DNA of 25,888 nucleotides from Anaerolineae bacterium (lineage in GTDB: Bacteria > Chloroflexota > Anaerolineae > Aggregatilineales > UBA2796): the NCBI GenBank assembly GCA_020851855.1, contig JADZBY010000484.1, positions 1 to 25,888 of the forward strand, given 5' to 3'. Under the pieces are notes generated by a model. The model was not told the origin of the DNA, did not search any database, and was given only the letters and a program-made list of their open reading frames with translations. Position 1 is the first letter of the stretch. Every line of letters starts with the position of its first letter. Of this stretch, positions 1 through 7,272 are shown one piece after another. A program made the position numbers and the translations under genes.

Positions 1-220
1 CAGGTACACGCGGCGTCCGACCGCGGTTTGTGCCCCTACAGCGCCGGATTGCGTAGGGGGCGCGTCGCGACGCACAGGTACACGCGGCGTCCGACCGCGG
101 CTTGTGCCCCTACAACGCCGGATTGCGTAGGGGCGCGTCGTGACGCACAGGTACACGCGGCGTCCGACCGCGGCTTGTGCCCCTACAGCGCCGGATTGCG
201 TAGGGGCGCGTCGTGACGCG
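1..220. repeat. Tandem array of a 73-74 bp palindromic repeat, three copies
   Basis: Copies begin at about 1, 75 and 148 and are nearly identical; the first has one extra G, giving periods of 74 and 73. Each copy contains CTAC, a 13-base spacer and GTAG (for example 36-56), flanked by GC-rich inverted sequence. The last copy ends in the palindrome GGGCGCGTCGTGACGCGCCC. The array is cut by the left edge of the window, so the true copy number is unknown. It lies downstream of the minus-strand methyltransferase gene. No coding potential is claimed for the short open frames through it. It shares parts with the intergenic elements at 4514 and 7945. Confidence 0.9.
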
Positions 221-289
221 CCCGCTTTGATGATCCGCCCACTCCTGATAGTCCACGAAGACGCGCTTGAACGCAGCCGGTTCGGGCGG

Positions 290-1315
290 TCAACGGACCA
301 ATTCGCGCAACGCCTCGGCCTGGGCTAGCAGATTGGCGTGCGGCGTGCCGTCCGGAATCTCGCAACCCGCCGCGCTGATGGCTGTCGGGCCGCCCGCCGC
401 CATGCACGCCGTCGTCGCGGCGCGCACCTCGTCCGGCGCGCCGCGCAGCATGACCGCCAGCGGGTCGAAGTTGCCGCACACGGCGATGTTCGGCCCGAAC
501 GCCTCGTGCGCGGCGCGCATATCGACCATCCACTCGATATCGATGATGTCCGCGCCACAGCGGGCCATCATGGGCAGTAGCTTGGTGGTGTTGCCGCAGA
601 TGTGCAGCCGCGCCAGCGCGCCCGCCTCGTGCACGGCGGCGAAGATGCGCTGTTCGTAGGGCAGCGCGTATTTCTCGTACATCCGGGGCGACACCTGCGA
701 GGCGATGGCGTCGCCCAGGCCGATGATGTCCGCACCCGCCGCAATCTGGGCGCGAGCGAAGTCGATAGCCACCTCGGTGCAGCGCTCCAGCAGTTCGTTC
801 ACCCAGTCGGGCCGGTCGTACACGTCGGTGAGCAGATTCGAGACGCCGCGCAAGTCCGCCGCTTCGGCCAGCGCGCCCTCGACCCAGCCCATGATCGGCA
901 CGTCGCCGCCCACTTCCTCGCGAAAACGGCGGACGGCTTCTAGCCGGTCGGACATGCGCCGCCCGGTGGCCGGATCGGGCGTCTTGAGTCTCGCCAGCGT
1001 GTCCGGATCGGCCAGCAAGGGCGTTTCACCCAGCGGGATGCTGTCCGGCGGGAACTCGATGGCCGCGCCCCAGTCCGCCGCCTCGCGGTACGGGTCGGAG
1101 ATGGCCTGCACAATGTCCAGCGAGAACGCCTCGCGCACGGCGAGGTTCGCATCGACCAGGACGTGGTAATCCTGGTAGTAGGCGGACAGCGGTTTGCCGA
1201 CGTAGTGCGCCGCGAACTGCATCATGATGTCGAAGTTCGGCGGGCGGTCGACCGGCTCGCCGCGCAGCCGCCGCTGTAACCGCTCAGACGGGGTGAGGGT
1301 GAGGTTCAGGCTCAT
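290..1315 (-). CDS. UroD-like (MtaA/MtbA-type) methyltransferase family protein
   Basis: The 341-residue product has the uroporphyrinogen decarboxylase fold family signature, but it looks like the corrinoid/coenzyme M methyltransferase branch rather than HemE. The HemE motif RQAGRY is absent. The zinc motif of the methyltransferase branch is present: H238-x-C240 in LHICGN and C318 in AAGCEIPDGTP. Members of that branch move a methyl group from a methylated corrinoid protein to a thiol; the substrate here cannot be told. The start ATG overlaps the stop of the upstream zinc-finger gene by 4 bases, so the two are probably co-translated. No corrinoid protein or MtaB-like partner is visible nearby. 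The first codons (1281-1305) resemble the CCTCACCCC motif of nearby repeats. Family call is firm, reaction is inferred. Confidence 0.8.
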   Translation of the reverse strand: MSLNLTLTPSERLQRRLRGEPVDRPPNFDIMMQFAAHYVGKPLSAYYQDYHVLVDANLAVREAFSLDIVQAISDPYREAADWGAAIEFPPDSIPLGETPLLADPDTLARLKTPDPATGRRMSDRLEAVRRFREEVGGDVPIMGWVEGALAEAADLRGVSNLLTDVYDRPDWVNELLERCTEVAIDFARAQIAAGADIIGLGDAIASQVSPRMYEKYALPYEQRIFAAVHEAGALARLHICGNTTKLLPMMARCGADIIDIEWMVDMRAAHEAFGPNIAVCGNFDPLAVMLRGAPDEVRAATTACMAAGGPTAISAAGCEIPDGTPHANLLAQAEALRELVR

Positions 1316-1644
1316 TTAGCGCTCGCTTTACGATGGCCCGCACGTTTGCCCTGGACGGGCGACTGCGCCTCGCCGGAAGCGCCCGGCGCACCCGGCCCGC
1401 GTTTCTGCGGCGGGGCGGCGTTGGGGCGATAGCGGTTCGGCGGCAAAAGGCCCTGTCCGAGCAGCAATTCCATCTGCTCCAGGATGGCCTCGTCAAACTC
1501 GGTTTCGCGGCACACGTCACAGCGCCACGCGGGGATGTTCGGGGCGCTGACGACCGTCTCGCCGTACTGGTTGACATAGGGCGCTCTGGCGGGCTTCATC
1601 AGGCCCACCCGGCACACCGGACAGATACGAAGTGTCTGGTTCAT
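1312..1644 (-). CDS. YgiT-type zinc-finger protein
   Basis: A 110-residue protein with two CxxC pairs (CPVC near residue 9 and CDVC near residue 42), separated by a short strand-rich stretch containing VNQYGETVVSAPNIPAW. This is the YgiT-type zinc-finger pattern (MqsA N-terminal-like). No helix-turn-helix follows. The C-terminal half is a short helix (about 50-65) followed by a basic, Pro/Gly/Ala-rich tail. ATG at 1644 is preferred over an in-frame GTG at 1662 because MNQTLRICPVC is a normal beginning for such proteins. It is the first gene of a two-gene unit with the methyltransferase. A toxin-antitoxin role is not supported, as no small toxin gene is adjacent. Function unknown. Confidence 0.7.
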   Translation of the reverse strand: MNQTLRICPVCRVGLMKPARAPYVNQYGETVVSAPNIPAWRCDVCRETEFDEAILEQMELLLGQGLLPPNRYRPNAAPPQKRGPGAPGASGEAQSPVQGKRAGHRKASAK

Positions 1645-1721
1645 GACGTTGCAGTCCCCCACGGGACGCGCCGCCCTGTGGAAAAGGCAGGGGGCGCCCG
1701 CGTCGTTGAGGTTCTGCGACG

Positions 1722-1750
1722 ATCATAAACGGAATAGCCTGTCCGGACAA
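1722..1750 (-). promoter_or_regulatory. Sigma-70-type promoter for the zinc-finger/methyltransferase unit
   Basis: On the minus strand, TTGTCC (1750-1745), a 17-base spacer and TATGAT (1727-1722) match the -35/-10 arrangement well. Transcription would start near 1715, about 70 bases before the ATG at 1644. A perfect 10-bp palindrome, TGTCCGGACA (1740-1749), overlaps the -35 element and could be an operator half-pair; that is inference. Confidence 0.6.
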
Positions 1751-1806
1751 GTTAGAAACGCGAATAAAAACGCGGGCGGACGGGATGCCGTGCGCGGCAG
1801 GGGCCA

Positions 1807-1815
1807 TGCTACAAT
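1807..1815 (+). promoter_or_regulatory. Extended -10 promoter for the membrane-protein gene
   Basis: TGCTACAAT is an extended -10 (TGn plus TACAAT), 39 bases before the ATG at 1854. No good -35 is seen at the right distance. It faces away from the promoter at 1722-1750, so the region is a divergent promoter pair. Confidence 0.4.
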
Positions 1816-1853
1816 CACCTTGCATCCCTACCGCATTCCAGAGGGCTGACCAG

Positions 1854-2942
1854 ATGAACGACAACACCCTGCATCGTTTTCGCCGCCCTGTCCAGCACCA
1901 GGACGCGCCCGACTACGTGCTCTGGCTGCTCGTATCGCTCGGCGCGACGGTAGTCGGCACACGCTTCTTCCTGGAAATCACCGGCTACCCGCAGATCGGG
2001 AACGCAACCTTCCACATCGCGCACGCGCTGTGGGGCGGGCTGTTCCTGGTGCTGGCCGCGCTCATCACACTCATCTTCGCCAGCCGGTGGACGAACAGCA
2101 TCGCCGCCGTCATGGCCGGCGTCGGTACGGGCCTGTTCATCGACGAGGTGGGCAAGTTCATCACGCGCGACCTGAACTACTTTTTCCCGCTGGCCGCGCC
2201 GATCATCTACATCGCCTTCCTGCTCATCGTCTTCGTCTACGTCTTCACCTACCGCAACCGGGTGCGCGGCCCGCGCGCCGAGATGTACGGCGTCCTGGAA
2301 GACCTGCAAGAGATACTCGACAGCGACCTGAGCGAGATGGAGCGGGATGCGCTCATCGTGCGCCTGGAGAGCATCCGGACCGAGGCCGCGCCGTCGCGCC
2401 CCGATCTGGCCCATCTGGCCGAAGCGCTCGGCGAGGCGCTGCGCTCCCCCGAGGTGCCGCTCACGCCGCACATCGAGACGCCGGTCGAGCGCCTGATCCG
2501 CCGCATCCTGGCCCTCGAAGCGCGCTGGTTTCCGCCCCCGGTCCTGCACCGCCTCGCGCTCATCGGCGTCATCGTGCTGTTCTTCGCCTCGGCGGCGCGT
2601 GCGGTGGTGCTCGTCATCGCCCTGGTCGACCCGGCGGCGCGCGATTCGTTTGTGCTGCGTCTGGTGGAGCAGGAAGGCGTCACCGGCGCGCTCAGCCTGT
2701 TCTCGTATGCGTCCATGCTCGCCCTGGACCTGATCACCAGCGTGCTGCTGGCCCTGTCCTTCGTTCACTTCCTGCGCGGGCGGACCGTGACCGCCATCCG
2801 CGCCGGGACGCTGGCGCTGGTGGTGTCTCTGGCCCTGACCAATGTGCTGGCCTTCTATTTCAACCAGTTTTCCGTGGTGGCGCTGGCAATGGTCCAGTTG
2901 CTCGTACTGCTCGGCTTACGGCGCTTGCTGGCCCGCCTGTAG
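1854..2942 (+). CDS. Multi-pass membrane protein, function unknown
   Basis: Not recognised. The 362-residue product has about eight hydrophobic segments in two groups of four (roughly residues 21-41, 57-77, 82-98, 111-132, then 232-256, 281-305, 312-333, 339-360). Between the groups is a charged, probably cytoplasmic stretch of about 95 residues (135-230) with helix-forming acidic segments. A notable motif in the third segment is GVGTGLFIDEVGKFIT (89-104), which places acidic and basic residues inside or at the edge of the membrane. ATG at 1854 is chosen over an upstream in-frame ATG at 1785 because the upstream one lies before the putative -10 element. It precedes the glycosyltransferase gene by 228 bases on the same strand. 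A transporter or signalling role cannot be assigned. Confidence 0.75.
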   Translation: MNDNTLHRFRRPVQHQDAPDYVLWLLVSLGATVVGTRFFLEITGYPQIGNATFHIAHALWGGLFLVLAALITLIFASRWTNSIAAVMAGVGTGLFIDEVGKFITRDLNYFFPLAAPIIYIAFLLIVFVYVFTYRNRVRGPRAEMYGVLEDLQEILDSDLSEMERDALIVRLESIRTEAAPSRPDLAHLAEALGEALRSPEVPLTPHIETPVERLIRRILALEARWFPPPVLHRLALIGVIVLFFASAARAVVLVIALVDPAARDSFVLRLVEQEGVTGALSLFSYASMLALDLITSVLLALSFVHFLRGRTVTAIRAGTLALVVSLALTNVLAFYFNQFSVVALAMVQLLVLLGLRRLLARL

Positions 2943-3170
2943 CGGCACGCGGGACAATCCGGCGCGCCGGGCCGGTTTCACAAAAAGTTAAGGATTCAAT
3001 AAGGTTCATTTCTCGTCGCCTCGTGTTAGTCTCTAGCAAGGTGCTCACTTTAGCGTGCATGTGTTAGCCTTATCTGTCACACCCACCCCGACGTACGCTG
3101 GGTGACTGCCGCACATTGCTGCTTCACCGCCGTCTCAAGCAGCCTACACCACCTATGCTGGGGAGAACGC

Positions 3171-4499
3171 ATGGAAAAACGCCTGAGAGTTCTAATCTCA
3201 GCTTATGCCTGCGAGCCGGGCCTCGGTTCGGAAGAGGGGATAGGCTGGAACACGATCCTTCACCTGAGCCAGCATGTTGACGTGTGGGCCATCACCCAGG
3301 CGGCCAACCGCGAGAAGATCGAAGCCGCATCGGGCATCCCGTCGAACATCCACTGGGTCTACTATGATCTGCCGCGTTGGGCGACGTTTTACCGCAAGGG
3401 CAAACGGGGCACGCGCCTGCATTACAACCTGTGGCAGCGCGGCGTGTACCCGCTCGCGCGCCGTCTTCACGACGAGCTGCACTTTGACCTGATCCATCAC
3501 GTCACCTACGGCCAGTATTGGACGCCCAGTTACCTGTCGCGGCTGTCTGCGCCGTTCATGTGGGGGCCGGTGGGCGGCGGGGAGTCCGCGCCGCGCAGTT
3601 TCTATTCGACGTTGGGACGCAAGGGCTGGTTGTTCGAGGTTGTCCGCGACGTGGCGCGCCGTCTGGGCGAACTGCACCCCACCGTGCGCTACACGGCCCG
3701 CCACGCGCGGCTCGTGCTGGCCACCTCGCCGGAGACGGCGGCGCGCATCCAACGCCTGTGGCGGCGCGACGTGGAAACCGTCACCAACGTGGCGCTCGGC
3801 GCGGACGAATACGACCAGCTCAGCCAGATTCCGATCCACGACCTGACGCCCTTTCGTATGGTCAGCATCGGACGGATGCTGGCCTGGAAAGGCTTTCACC
3901 TGGGGCTGGCGGCTTTTGCCCGTCTGACGCAGGATTTCCCCGCCGCCGAGTACTGGTTCATCGGGGACGGGCCGGAAGAAGCGCGGCTGAAGGCGCTCGC
4001 CGCCGAGTTGGGCGTCCCGGACAAGGTGCGTTTCCTGGGGCAAATCCCGCGCGATGAGGTGCTGGCGCGCATCGCGGAGTGCGATGTGCTGGTTCATCCC
4101 AGCCTGCATGATTCAGGCGGCTGGGTGTGCCTGGAAGCGATGGCCGCGGCGCGCCCGGTCATCTGCCTGGACCTGGGCGGCCCGGCCACGCTGGTGAGCG
4201 ACGGCGCAGGCTTCAAGATTCCCGCCCATTCGCCCGACGAGGCCATCTCCGGCATGGCCCAGGCCATGCTGCTGCTGGCGGGCGACCCGGCATATCGCGC
4301 CCACATGGCCCACAATGCCCGCCAGCACGTGCGCTCGAAACACCTGTGGGACCAGCGCGCCGCCGAATTGTTCAGTTACTACCGGGTGGCGCTGCGTCTG
4401 CCGGGCTATGTCGGCCAGGCGGAATGGCTGCCCGGCCTGGACACGCCCGCCATCAGCCATCACGTAGGCGTCGGCGTAAAAAACGGCGGGCAGGGTTGA
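3171..4499 (+). CDS. GT4-type glycosyltransferase (GT-B fold)
   Basis: A 442-residue protein that transfers a sugar from a nucleotide donor, probably to a lipid- or polysaccharide-linked acceptor; donor and acceptor unknown. The N-terminal domain starts with VLISAYACEPGLGSEEGIGW (7-26), typical of a GT4 subgroup. The C-terminal donor-binding domain shows SIGRMLAWKG (232-241), FIGDGPEE (263-270) and VHPSLHDSGGWVCLEAM (308-324). In that last stretch the usual EX7E pair appears as D314 and E322. GGGGAG lies just before the ATG at 3171, supporting this start over an in-frame ATG at 3102. The stop codon abuts the palindromic repeat at 4499-4578. It may belong with the upstream membrane protein, but the 228-base gap makes co-transcription uncertain. 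Confidence 0.85.
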   Translation: MEKRLRVLISAYACEPGLGSEEGIGWNTILHLSQHVDVWAITQAANREKIEAASGIPSNIHWVYYDLPRWATFYRKGKRGTRLHYNLWQRGVYPLARRLHDELHFDLIHHVTYGQYWTPSYLSRLSAPFMWGPVGGGESAPRSFYSTLGRKGWLFEVVRDVARRLGELHPTVRYTARHARLVLATSPETAARIQRLWRRDVETVTNVALGADEYDQLSQIPIHDLTPFRMVSIGRMLAWKGFHLGLAAFARLTQDFPAAEYWFIGDGPEEARLKALAAELGVPDKVRFLGQIPRDEVLARIAECDVLVHPSLHDSGGWVCLEAMAAARPVICLDLGGPATLVSDGAGFKIPAHSPDEAISGMAQAMLLLAGDPAYRAHMAHNARQHVRSKHLWDQRAAELFSYYRVALRLPGYVGQAEWLPGLDTPAISHHVGVGVKNGGQG

Positions 4500-4578
4500 A
4501 CCTCACCCCTGGCGGGCGCGTCGCGACGCGCCCCTACATACAACGGCGCATGGTGTAGGGGCGGTTCGTGAACCGCCC
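4499..4578. repeat. Bipartite palindromic intergenic element
   Basis: AACCTCACCCC leads into GGGCGCGTCGCGACGCGCCC (4514-4533, a perfect palindrome). A CTAC-N17-GTAG linker (4534-4558) follows, then GGGCGGTTCGTGAACCGCCC (4559-4578). The element lies between convergent genes, so the hairpins could end transcription from both sides, although no run of T follows either stem. Confidence 0.85.
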
Positions 4579-4621
4579 GCCGTGCACCGCCCGCCGCCAC
4601 ACCCGCCCACGCCGTTGACGG

Positions 4622-5722
4622 CTACCGCACCATCTCCCGGCAGGCGCGATACAGGTCCGCCCAGCCGGGGCGCTCTTTGACCACCGTTTCCAGGTACTCC
4701 AGCCACACGACGCGGTCTTGCACCGGGTCCTTGACGACCGCGCCCGTCACGCCGGATGCCATATCGTGCGCCCGCAGCACGCCATCGCCAAAGTGTGCGG
4801 CCAGCGCCAGCCCGTTCATCATCACCGAGATGGCCTCTGCCGTGCTCAGCGTCGAGCTGGGCGATTTGAGCTTGGTCTTGCCGTCCGCGGTCAGGCCGGA
4901 TCGCAGCTCGCGGAAGATGGTGACCAGCCGCTTGATCTCGTCCAGGGCGGGCGGCTCGGCGGGAAGCTCCAGGGCGCGCCCCAGGCGGGCCACGCGCCGC
5001 TCCACGATCTCGATCTCTTCTTCCGCCGTGTCTGGCAGCGGCAGCACCACCGTGTTGAAGCGCCGTTTGAGCGCGCTGGACAGGTCGTTCACGCCCCGGT
5101 CGCGGTCATTGGCCGTGGCGATCACGTTGAAGCCCTTCACCGCCTGCACTTCTTCGTTCAATTCCGGGATGGGCAGCGTCTTCTCAGACAGCACGGTGAT
5201 CAGCGTGTCCTGCACATCGGGTGTGATGCGCGTCAGTTCTTCAATGCGCGTGATCTTGCCCGTCTCCAGGGCGCGCATGAGCGGGCTGGGGACCAGCGCC
5301 CCGCGCGTCGGGCCTTCGGCCAGCAGCCGGGCGTAATTCCAGCCGTAGCGAATCGCCTCTTCGGCCAGACCCGCCGTGCCCTGGATCAACAGCGTTGAAT
5401 CGCCCGAAATGGCGGCGGCGAGATGCTCGGATACCCACGTCTTGGCCGTGCCGGGCACGCCGAGTAAGAGCAGGGCGCGGTCGGTGGCCAGCGTGGCGAT
5501 GGCGACCTCGATCACGCGCTTCTGGCCGATGTACTTGGGGCTGATCTCAACGCCGTTGGGCAACGCGCCGCCCATGACGTACATGGCCACCGCCCAGGGC
5601 GACAGATTCCAGTTGGGCGGGCGCTGCCGGTCGTCAAAGCGGGCCAGCGCGTCGAGTTCTTCGGCGTACTCGCGCTCGGCGTGTTCGCGCAGGATGGCGC
5701 GTTGGCTCTCGGCGTCCGTCAT
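4622..5722 (-). CDS. MoxR-like AAA+ ATPase
   Basis: A 366-residue ATPase of the AAA_5/MoxR type, expected to form a ring and remodel partner proteins. Walker A is GVPGTAKT (88-95). Sensor 1 is FNVIATAND (198-206) and the arginine finger region is LSSALKRRF (214-222). The Walker B position reads ITRIEELTR (157-165), with Glu-Glu where Asp-Glu is usual. The C-terminal lid contains STLSTAEAISVMMNGLALAA. From memory this form resembles MoxR proteins encoded beside VWA-domain and SWIM zinc-finger genes, but neither partner is seen here. The start overlaps the hydrolase stop by 4 bases, so the two are co-translated. Typical partners may lie elsewhere in the genome. Confidence 0.88.
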   Translation of the reverse strand: MTDAESQRAILREHAEREYAEELDALARFDDRQRPPNWNLSPWAVAMYVMGGALPNGVEISPKYIGQKRVIEVAIATLATDRALLLLGVPGTAKTWVSEHLAAAISGDSTLLIQGTAGLAEEAIRYGWNYARLLAEGPTRGALVPSPLMRALETGKITRIEELTRITPDVQDTLITVLSEKTLPIPELNEEVQAVKGFNVIATANDRDRGVNDLSSALKRRFNTVVLPLPDTAEEEIEIVERRVARLGRALELPAEPPALDEIKRLVTIFRELRSGLTADGKTKLKSPSSTLSTAEAISVMMNGLALAAHFGDGVLRAHDMASGVTGAVVKDPVQDRVVWLEYLETVVKERPGWADLYRACREMVR

Positions 5723-6537
5723 GGCGTGTCGCTCCCCGGCGCACGAACGTCGCTCAGAAAAATGCGCATTGTCTCGAAATACTGCTCCGGCGCGACGGCC
5801 AGAACGTCGTTGTGTCCAGCGCCCGGCACGCGGAAAATCGCCTTGCCGGGATGCGGGCAGGCGTCGTACAGGCGCTGGCCGTGCTCGACCGGGATGAGCA
5901 TGTCCTCTTCGCCGTGGATGACCAGCAGCGGCAGGCGAAGTTCGCGGGCTTTGCGCTCGTTGCCGAGTGGGTCCGAGAGCACGCCGAGCATGACGCGCGG
6001 CACGCCCATGCGCACCAGCAGCGCGGGCAGGTCTGCAAAGCCGCTGTCGATGATCACGGCGCGGAAACGGTCCGCGTAGCTGTGGGCGATGTGCAGGGCG
6101 GGCACGCTGCCCATCGAGCGGCCCATGATCACCAGCGGCGTATCGGCAGGCAGGCGGTTGCCGGCGAGGATGGCGGGCAGCGCGGCCACAACGGGCGCGC
6201 AGTCATCGATGAGGGCCGCAAACGTCGGGTTGCCGGTGCTCCAGCCGAAGCCGCGATAATCCACCACGAGCAGCGAGGCGTCTACCTCGCTGTGGACGTA
6301 CACCGCCAGATCGTCGTAGTCAGGCGCGATCTCGGCGTTGCCGTGAAAGTGCAGGATGAGCGGCGCGCCGGGCCGGTGGGCGTACAGCCGGTAACCCAGG
6401 TCGACGCCCTCGGCCACCGGGATCAGCCCGCTCACCACGCCGGGCAGCCCGGCGCGGTAACCGTCGTCGGGCCGGGCGCGGCGCGGGTAAAACGCCACGG
6501 AGAGGATTTGCGGATTGTCCAGAAGGGCAAAGCTCAT
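5719..6537 (-). CDS. Alpha/beta hydrolase
   Basis: A 272-residue serine hydrolase of the alpha/beta fold. The nucleophile elbow is GRSMGS with S141. The acid is probably D212 in HGEEDMLIP and the base H242 in GAGHND. HFHGN (63-67) forms the oxyanion-side loop, and VVDYRGFGWS (91-100) is a strong family block. No signal peptide is seen, so it is probably cytoplasmic; the substrate is unknown (esterase or thioesterase are possible). ATG at 6537 is preferred to the in-frame ATG at 6576: the latter sits within or against the -10 element at 6575-6580, while 6537 has GAGGAG 11 bases upstream. It is first in a two-gene unit with the MoxR-like ATPase. Confidence 0.85.
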   Translation of the reverse strand: MSFALLDNPQILSVAFYPRRARPDDGYRAGLPGVVSGLIPVAEGVDLGYRLYAHRPGAPLILHFHGNAEIAPDYDDLAVYVHSEVDASLLVVDYRGFGWSTGNPTFAALIDDCAPVVAALPAILAGNRLPADTPLVIMGRSMGSVPALHIAHSYADRFRAVIIDSGFADLPALLVRMGVPRVMLGVLSDPLGNERKARELRLPLLVIHGEEDMLIPVEHGQRLYDACPHPGKAIFRVPGAGHNDVLAVAPEQYFETMRIFLSDVRAPGSDTP

Positions 6538-6574
6538 GCGGGTTGAGGCTCCTCGTGTCAGGACCACCCGCTTC

Positions 6575-6580
6575 ATTATA
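6575..6580 (-). promoter_or_regulatory. Promoter -10 element for the hydrolase-MoxR unit
   Basis: A perfect TATAAT lies on the minus strand. Transcription would start near 6568, leaving a leader of about 30 bases with GAGGAG at 6554-6549. The hexamer 17 bases upstream, GAGGGC, is a poor -35, so recognition may rely on the -10 alone or on an activator. Confidence 0.5.
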
Positions 6581-6674
6581 CTCGACGGCGGCGGGATGCC
6601 CTCTTTTTGCCGTTGGGCCAGCCCGGCGCTGGTGGATTCTCAGGCGCTAACGCGGATCGTCTGCCGCGCCCGGC

Positions 6675-6779
6675 GCTGAAGCGACCGGGCTGAAGCTGCA
6701 AAGAAAGCCCTTCGGGCGACGTTTCCGCCTTCAGCCCGTCAGGGCTTGGTCGTTTCAGCCCCGTGCTTTAGCGCGGGGC
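6675..6779. repeat. Nested palindromic element (cloverleaf-like)
   Basis: Several stems nest here. GCTGAAGCGACC (6675-6686) pairs with GGTCGTTTCAGC (6748-6759) with one G-U. CGGGCTGAAG (6686-6695) pairs with CTTCAGCCCG (6729-6738). GCCC-TTC-GGGC lies at 6707-6717. On the right edge, GCCCCGTGC-TTTA-GCGCGGGGC (6758-6779) forms a 9-bp stem with one G-U. It separates the acetyltransferase stop from the hydrolase promoter and may end transcription of the upstream unit. The last 25 bases overlap the acetyltransferase tail. Confidence 0.75.
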
Positions 6780-7264
6780 GCGCCCTGGCTTTTGGAGCGA
6801 TTGCCCTGCTTCTTTTTGCCATTGGGAGCGTTTGTAGCGTTCGTCGTGGGCAGAGCGGGCGTGGTTGGGGCGTCCGTTCCGTTCCAGAACAAGATGTATT
6901 TCTCGCCCAGGCACGGGCCGAAGTTGAGGCTCTCGAAGTATTCCCGCGACGAGGTGACGGCGAACACCTGCTGGATATTGCGGCGCTGGGCTTCTTCGGT
7001 GGCCGCCTCGACCAGCATCGCGCCATAGCCATTGCCCCGGCACGTTTCCGCCACCGCCAGGCTGCGAATCTCCGCGATCTTCGGGCTGTACACTTCCAGG
7101 CAGCAGCAGCCCGCGATGGACCCGTCGTCTTCCTCGATAACCCAGAAGGTTGACAGCAGTTCTTCGATCTCGTCGTCGGTGCGCGGCAGAAGCTTGTCCA
7201 GGTTGGCCTGGATCAACGCCTGGATGCCGGGCACGTCGGCGGGCATGGCTTTACGCAGATTCAT
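6755..7264 (-). CDS. GNAT-family N-acetyltransferase
   Basis: A 169-residue protein with the acetyl-CoA binding motif A, RSLAVAETCRGNGYGAMLV (67-85), where R76-G77-N-G79-Y-G81 forms the phosphate-binding turn. The N-terminal MNLRKAMPADVPGIQALI is a common GNAT opening. The overall look is close to short ArgA-like enzymes, but the substrate-side C-terminal block of those enzymes is not obvious. Residues after about 130 are a low-complexity Thr/Pro/Ala then Lys/Arg tail whose last codons and stop lie in the palindromic element at 6675-6779. ATG at 7264 is preferred; an in-frame GTG at 7276 overlaps the upstream stop and is the alternative. It follows the translin-like gene with an 8-base gap. 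Confidence 0.82.
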   Translation of the reverse strand: MNLRKAMPADVPGIQALIQANLDKLLPRTDDEIEELLSTFWVIEEDDGSIAGCCCLEVYSPKIAEIRSLAVAETCRGNGYGAMLVEAATEEAQRRNIQQVFAVTSSREYFESLNFGPCLGEKYILFWNGTDAPTTPALPTTNATNAPNGKKKQGNRSKSQGAPRAKARG

Positions 7265-7272
7265 GGTGTCTT

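Noticed and set aside
1..220. CRISPR array
   Set aside because: The repeats are contiguous with near-identical full periods and no unique spacers; no cas genes are present.
290..1315. HemE uroporphyrinogen decarboxylase
   Set aside because: The HemE signature RQAGRY is missing and a methyltransferase-type HxC...C site is present.
1312..1644. MqsA-type antitoxin
   Set aside because: There is no helix-turn-helix domain and no adjacent MqsR-like toxin gene.
6538..6576. Hydrolase start at ATG 6576
   Set aside because: It overlaps a perfect TATAAT -10 element, so it would not be in the transcript.
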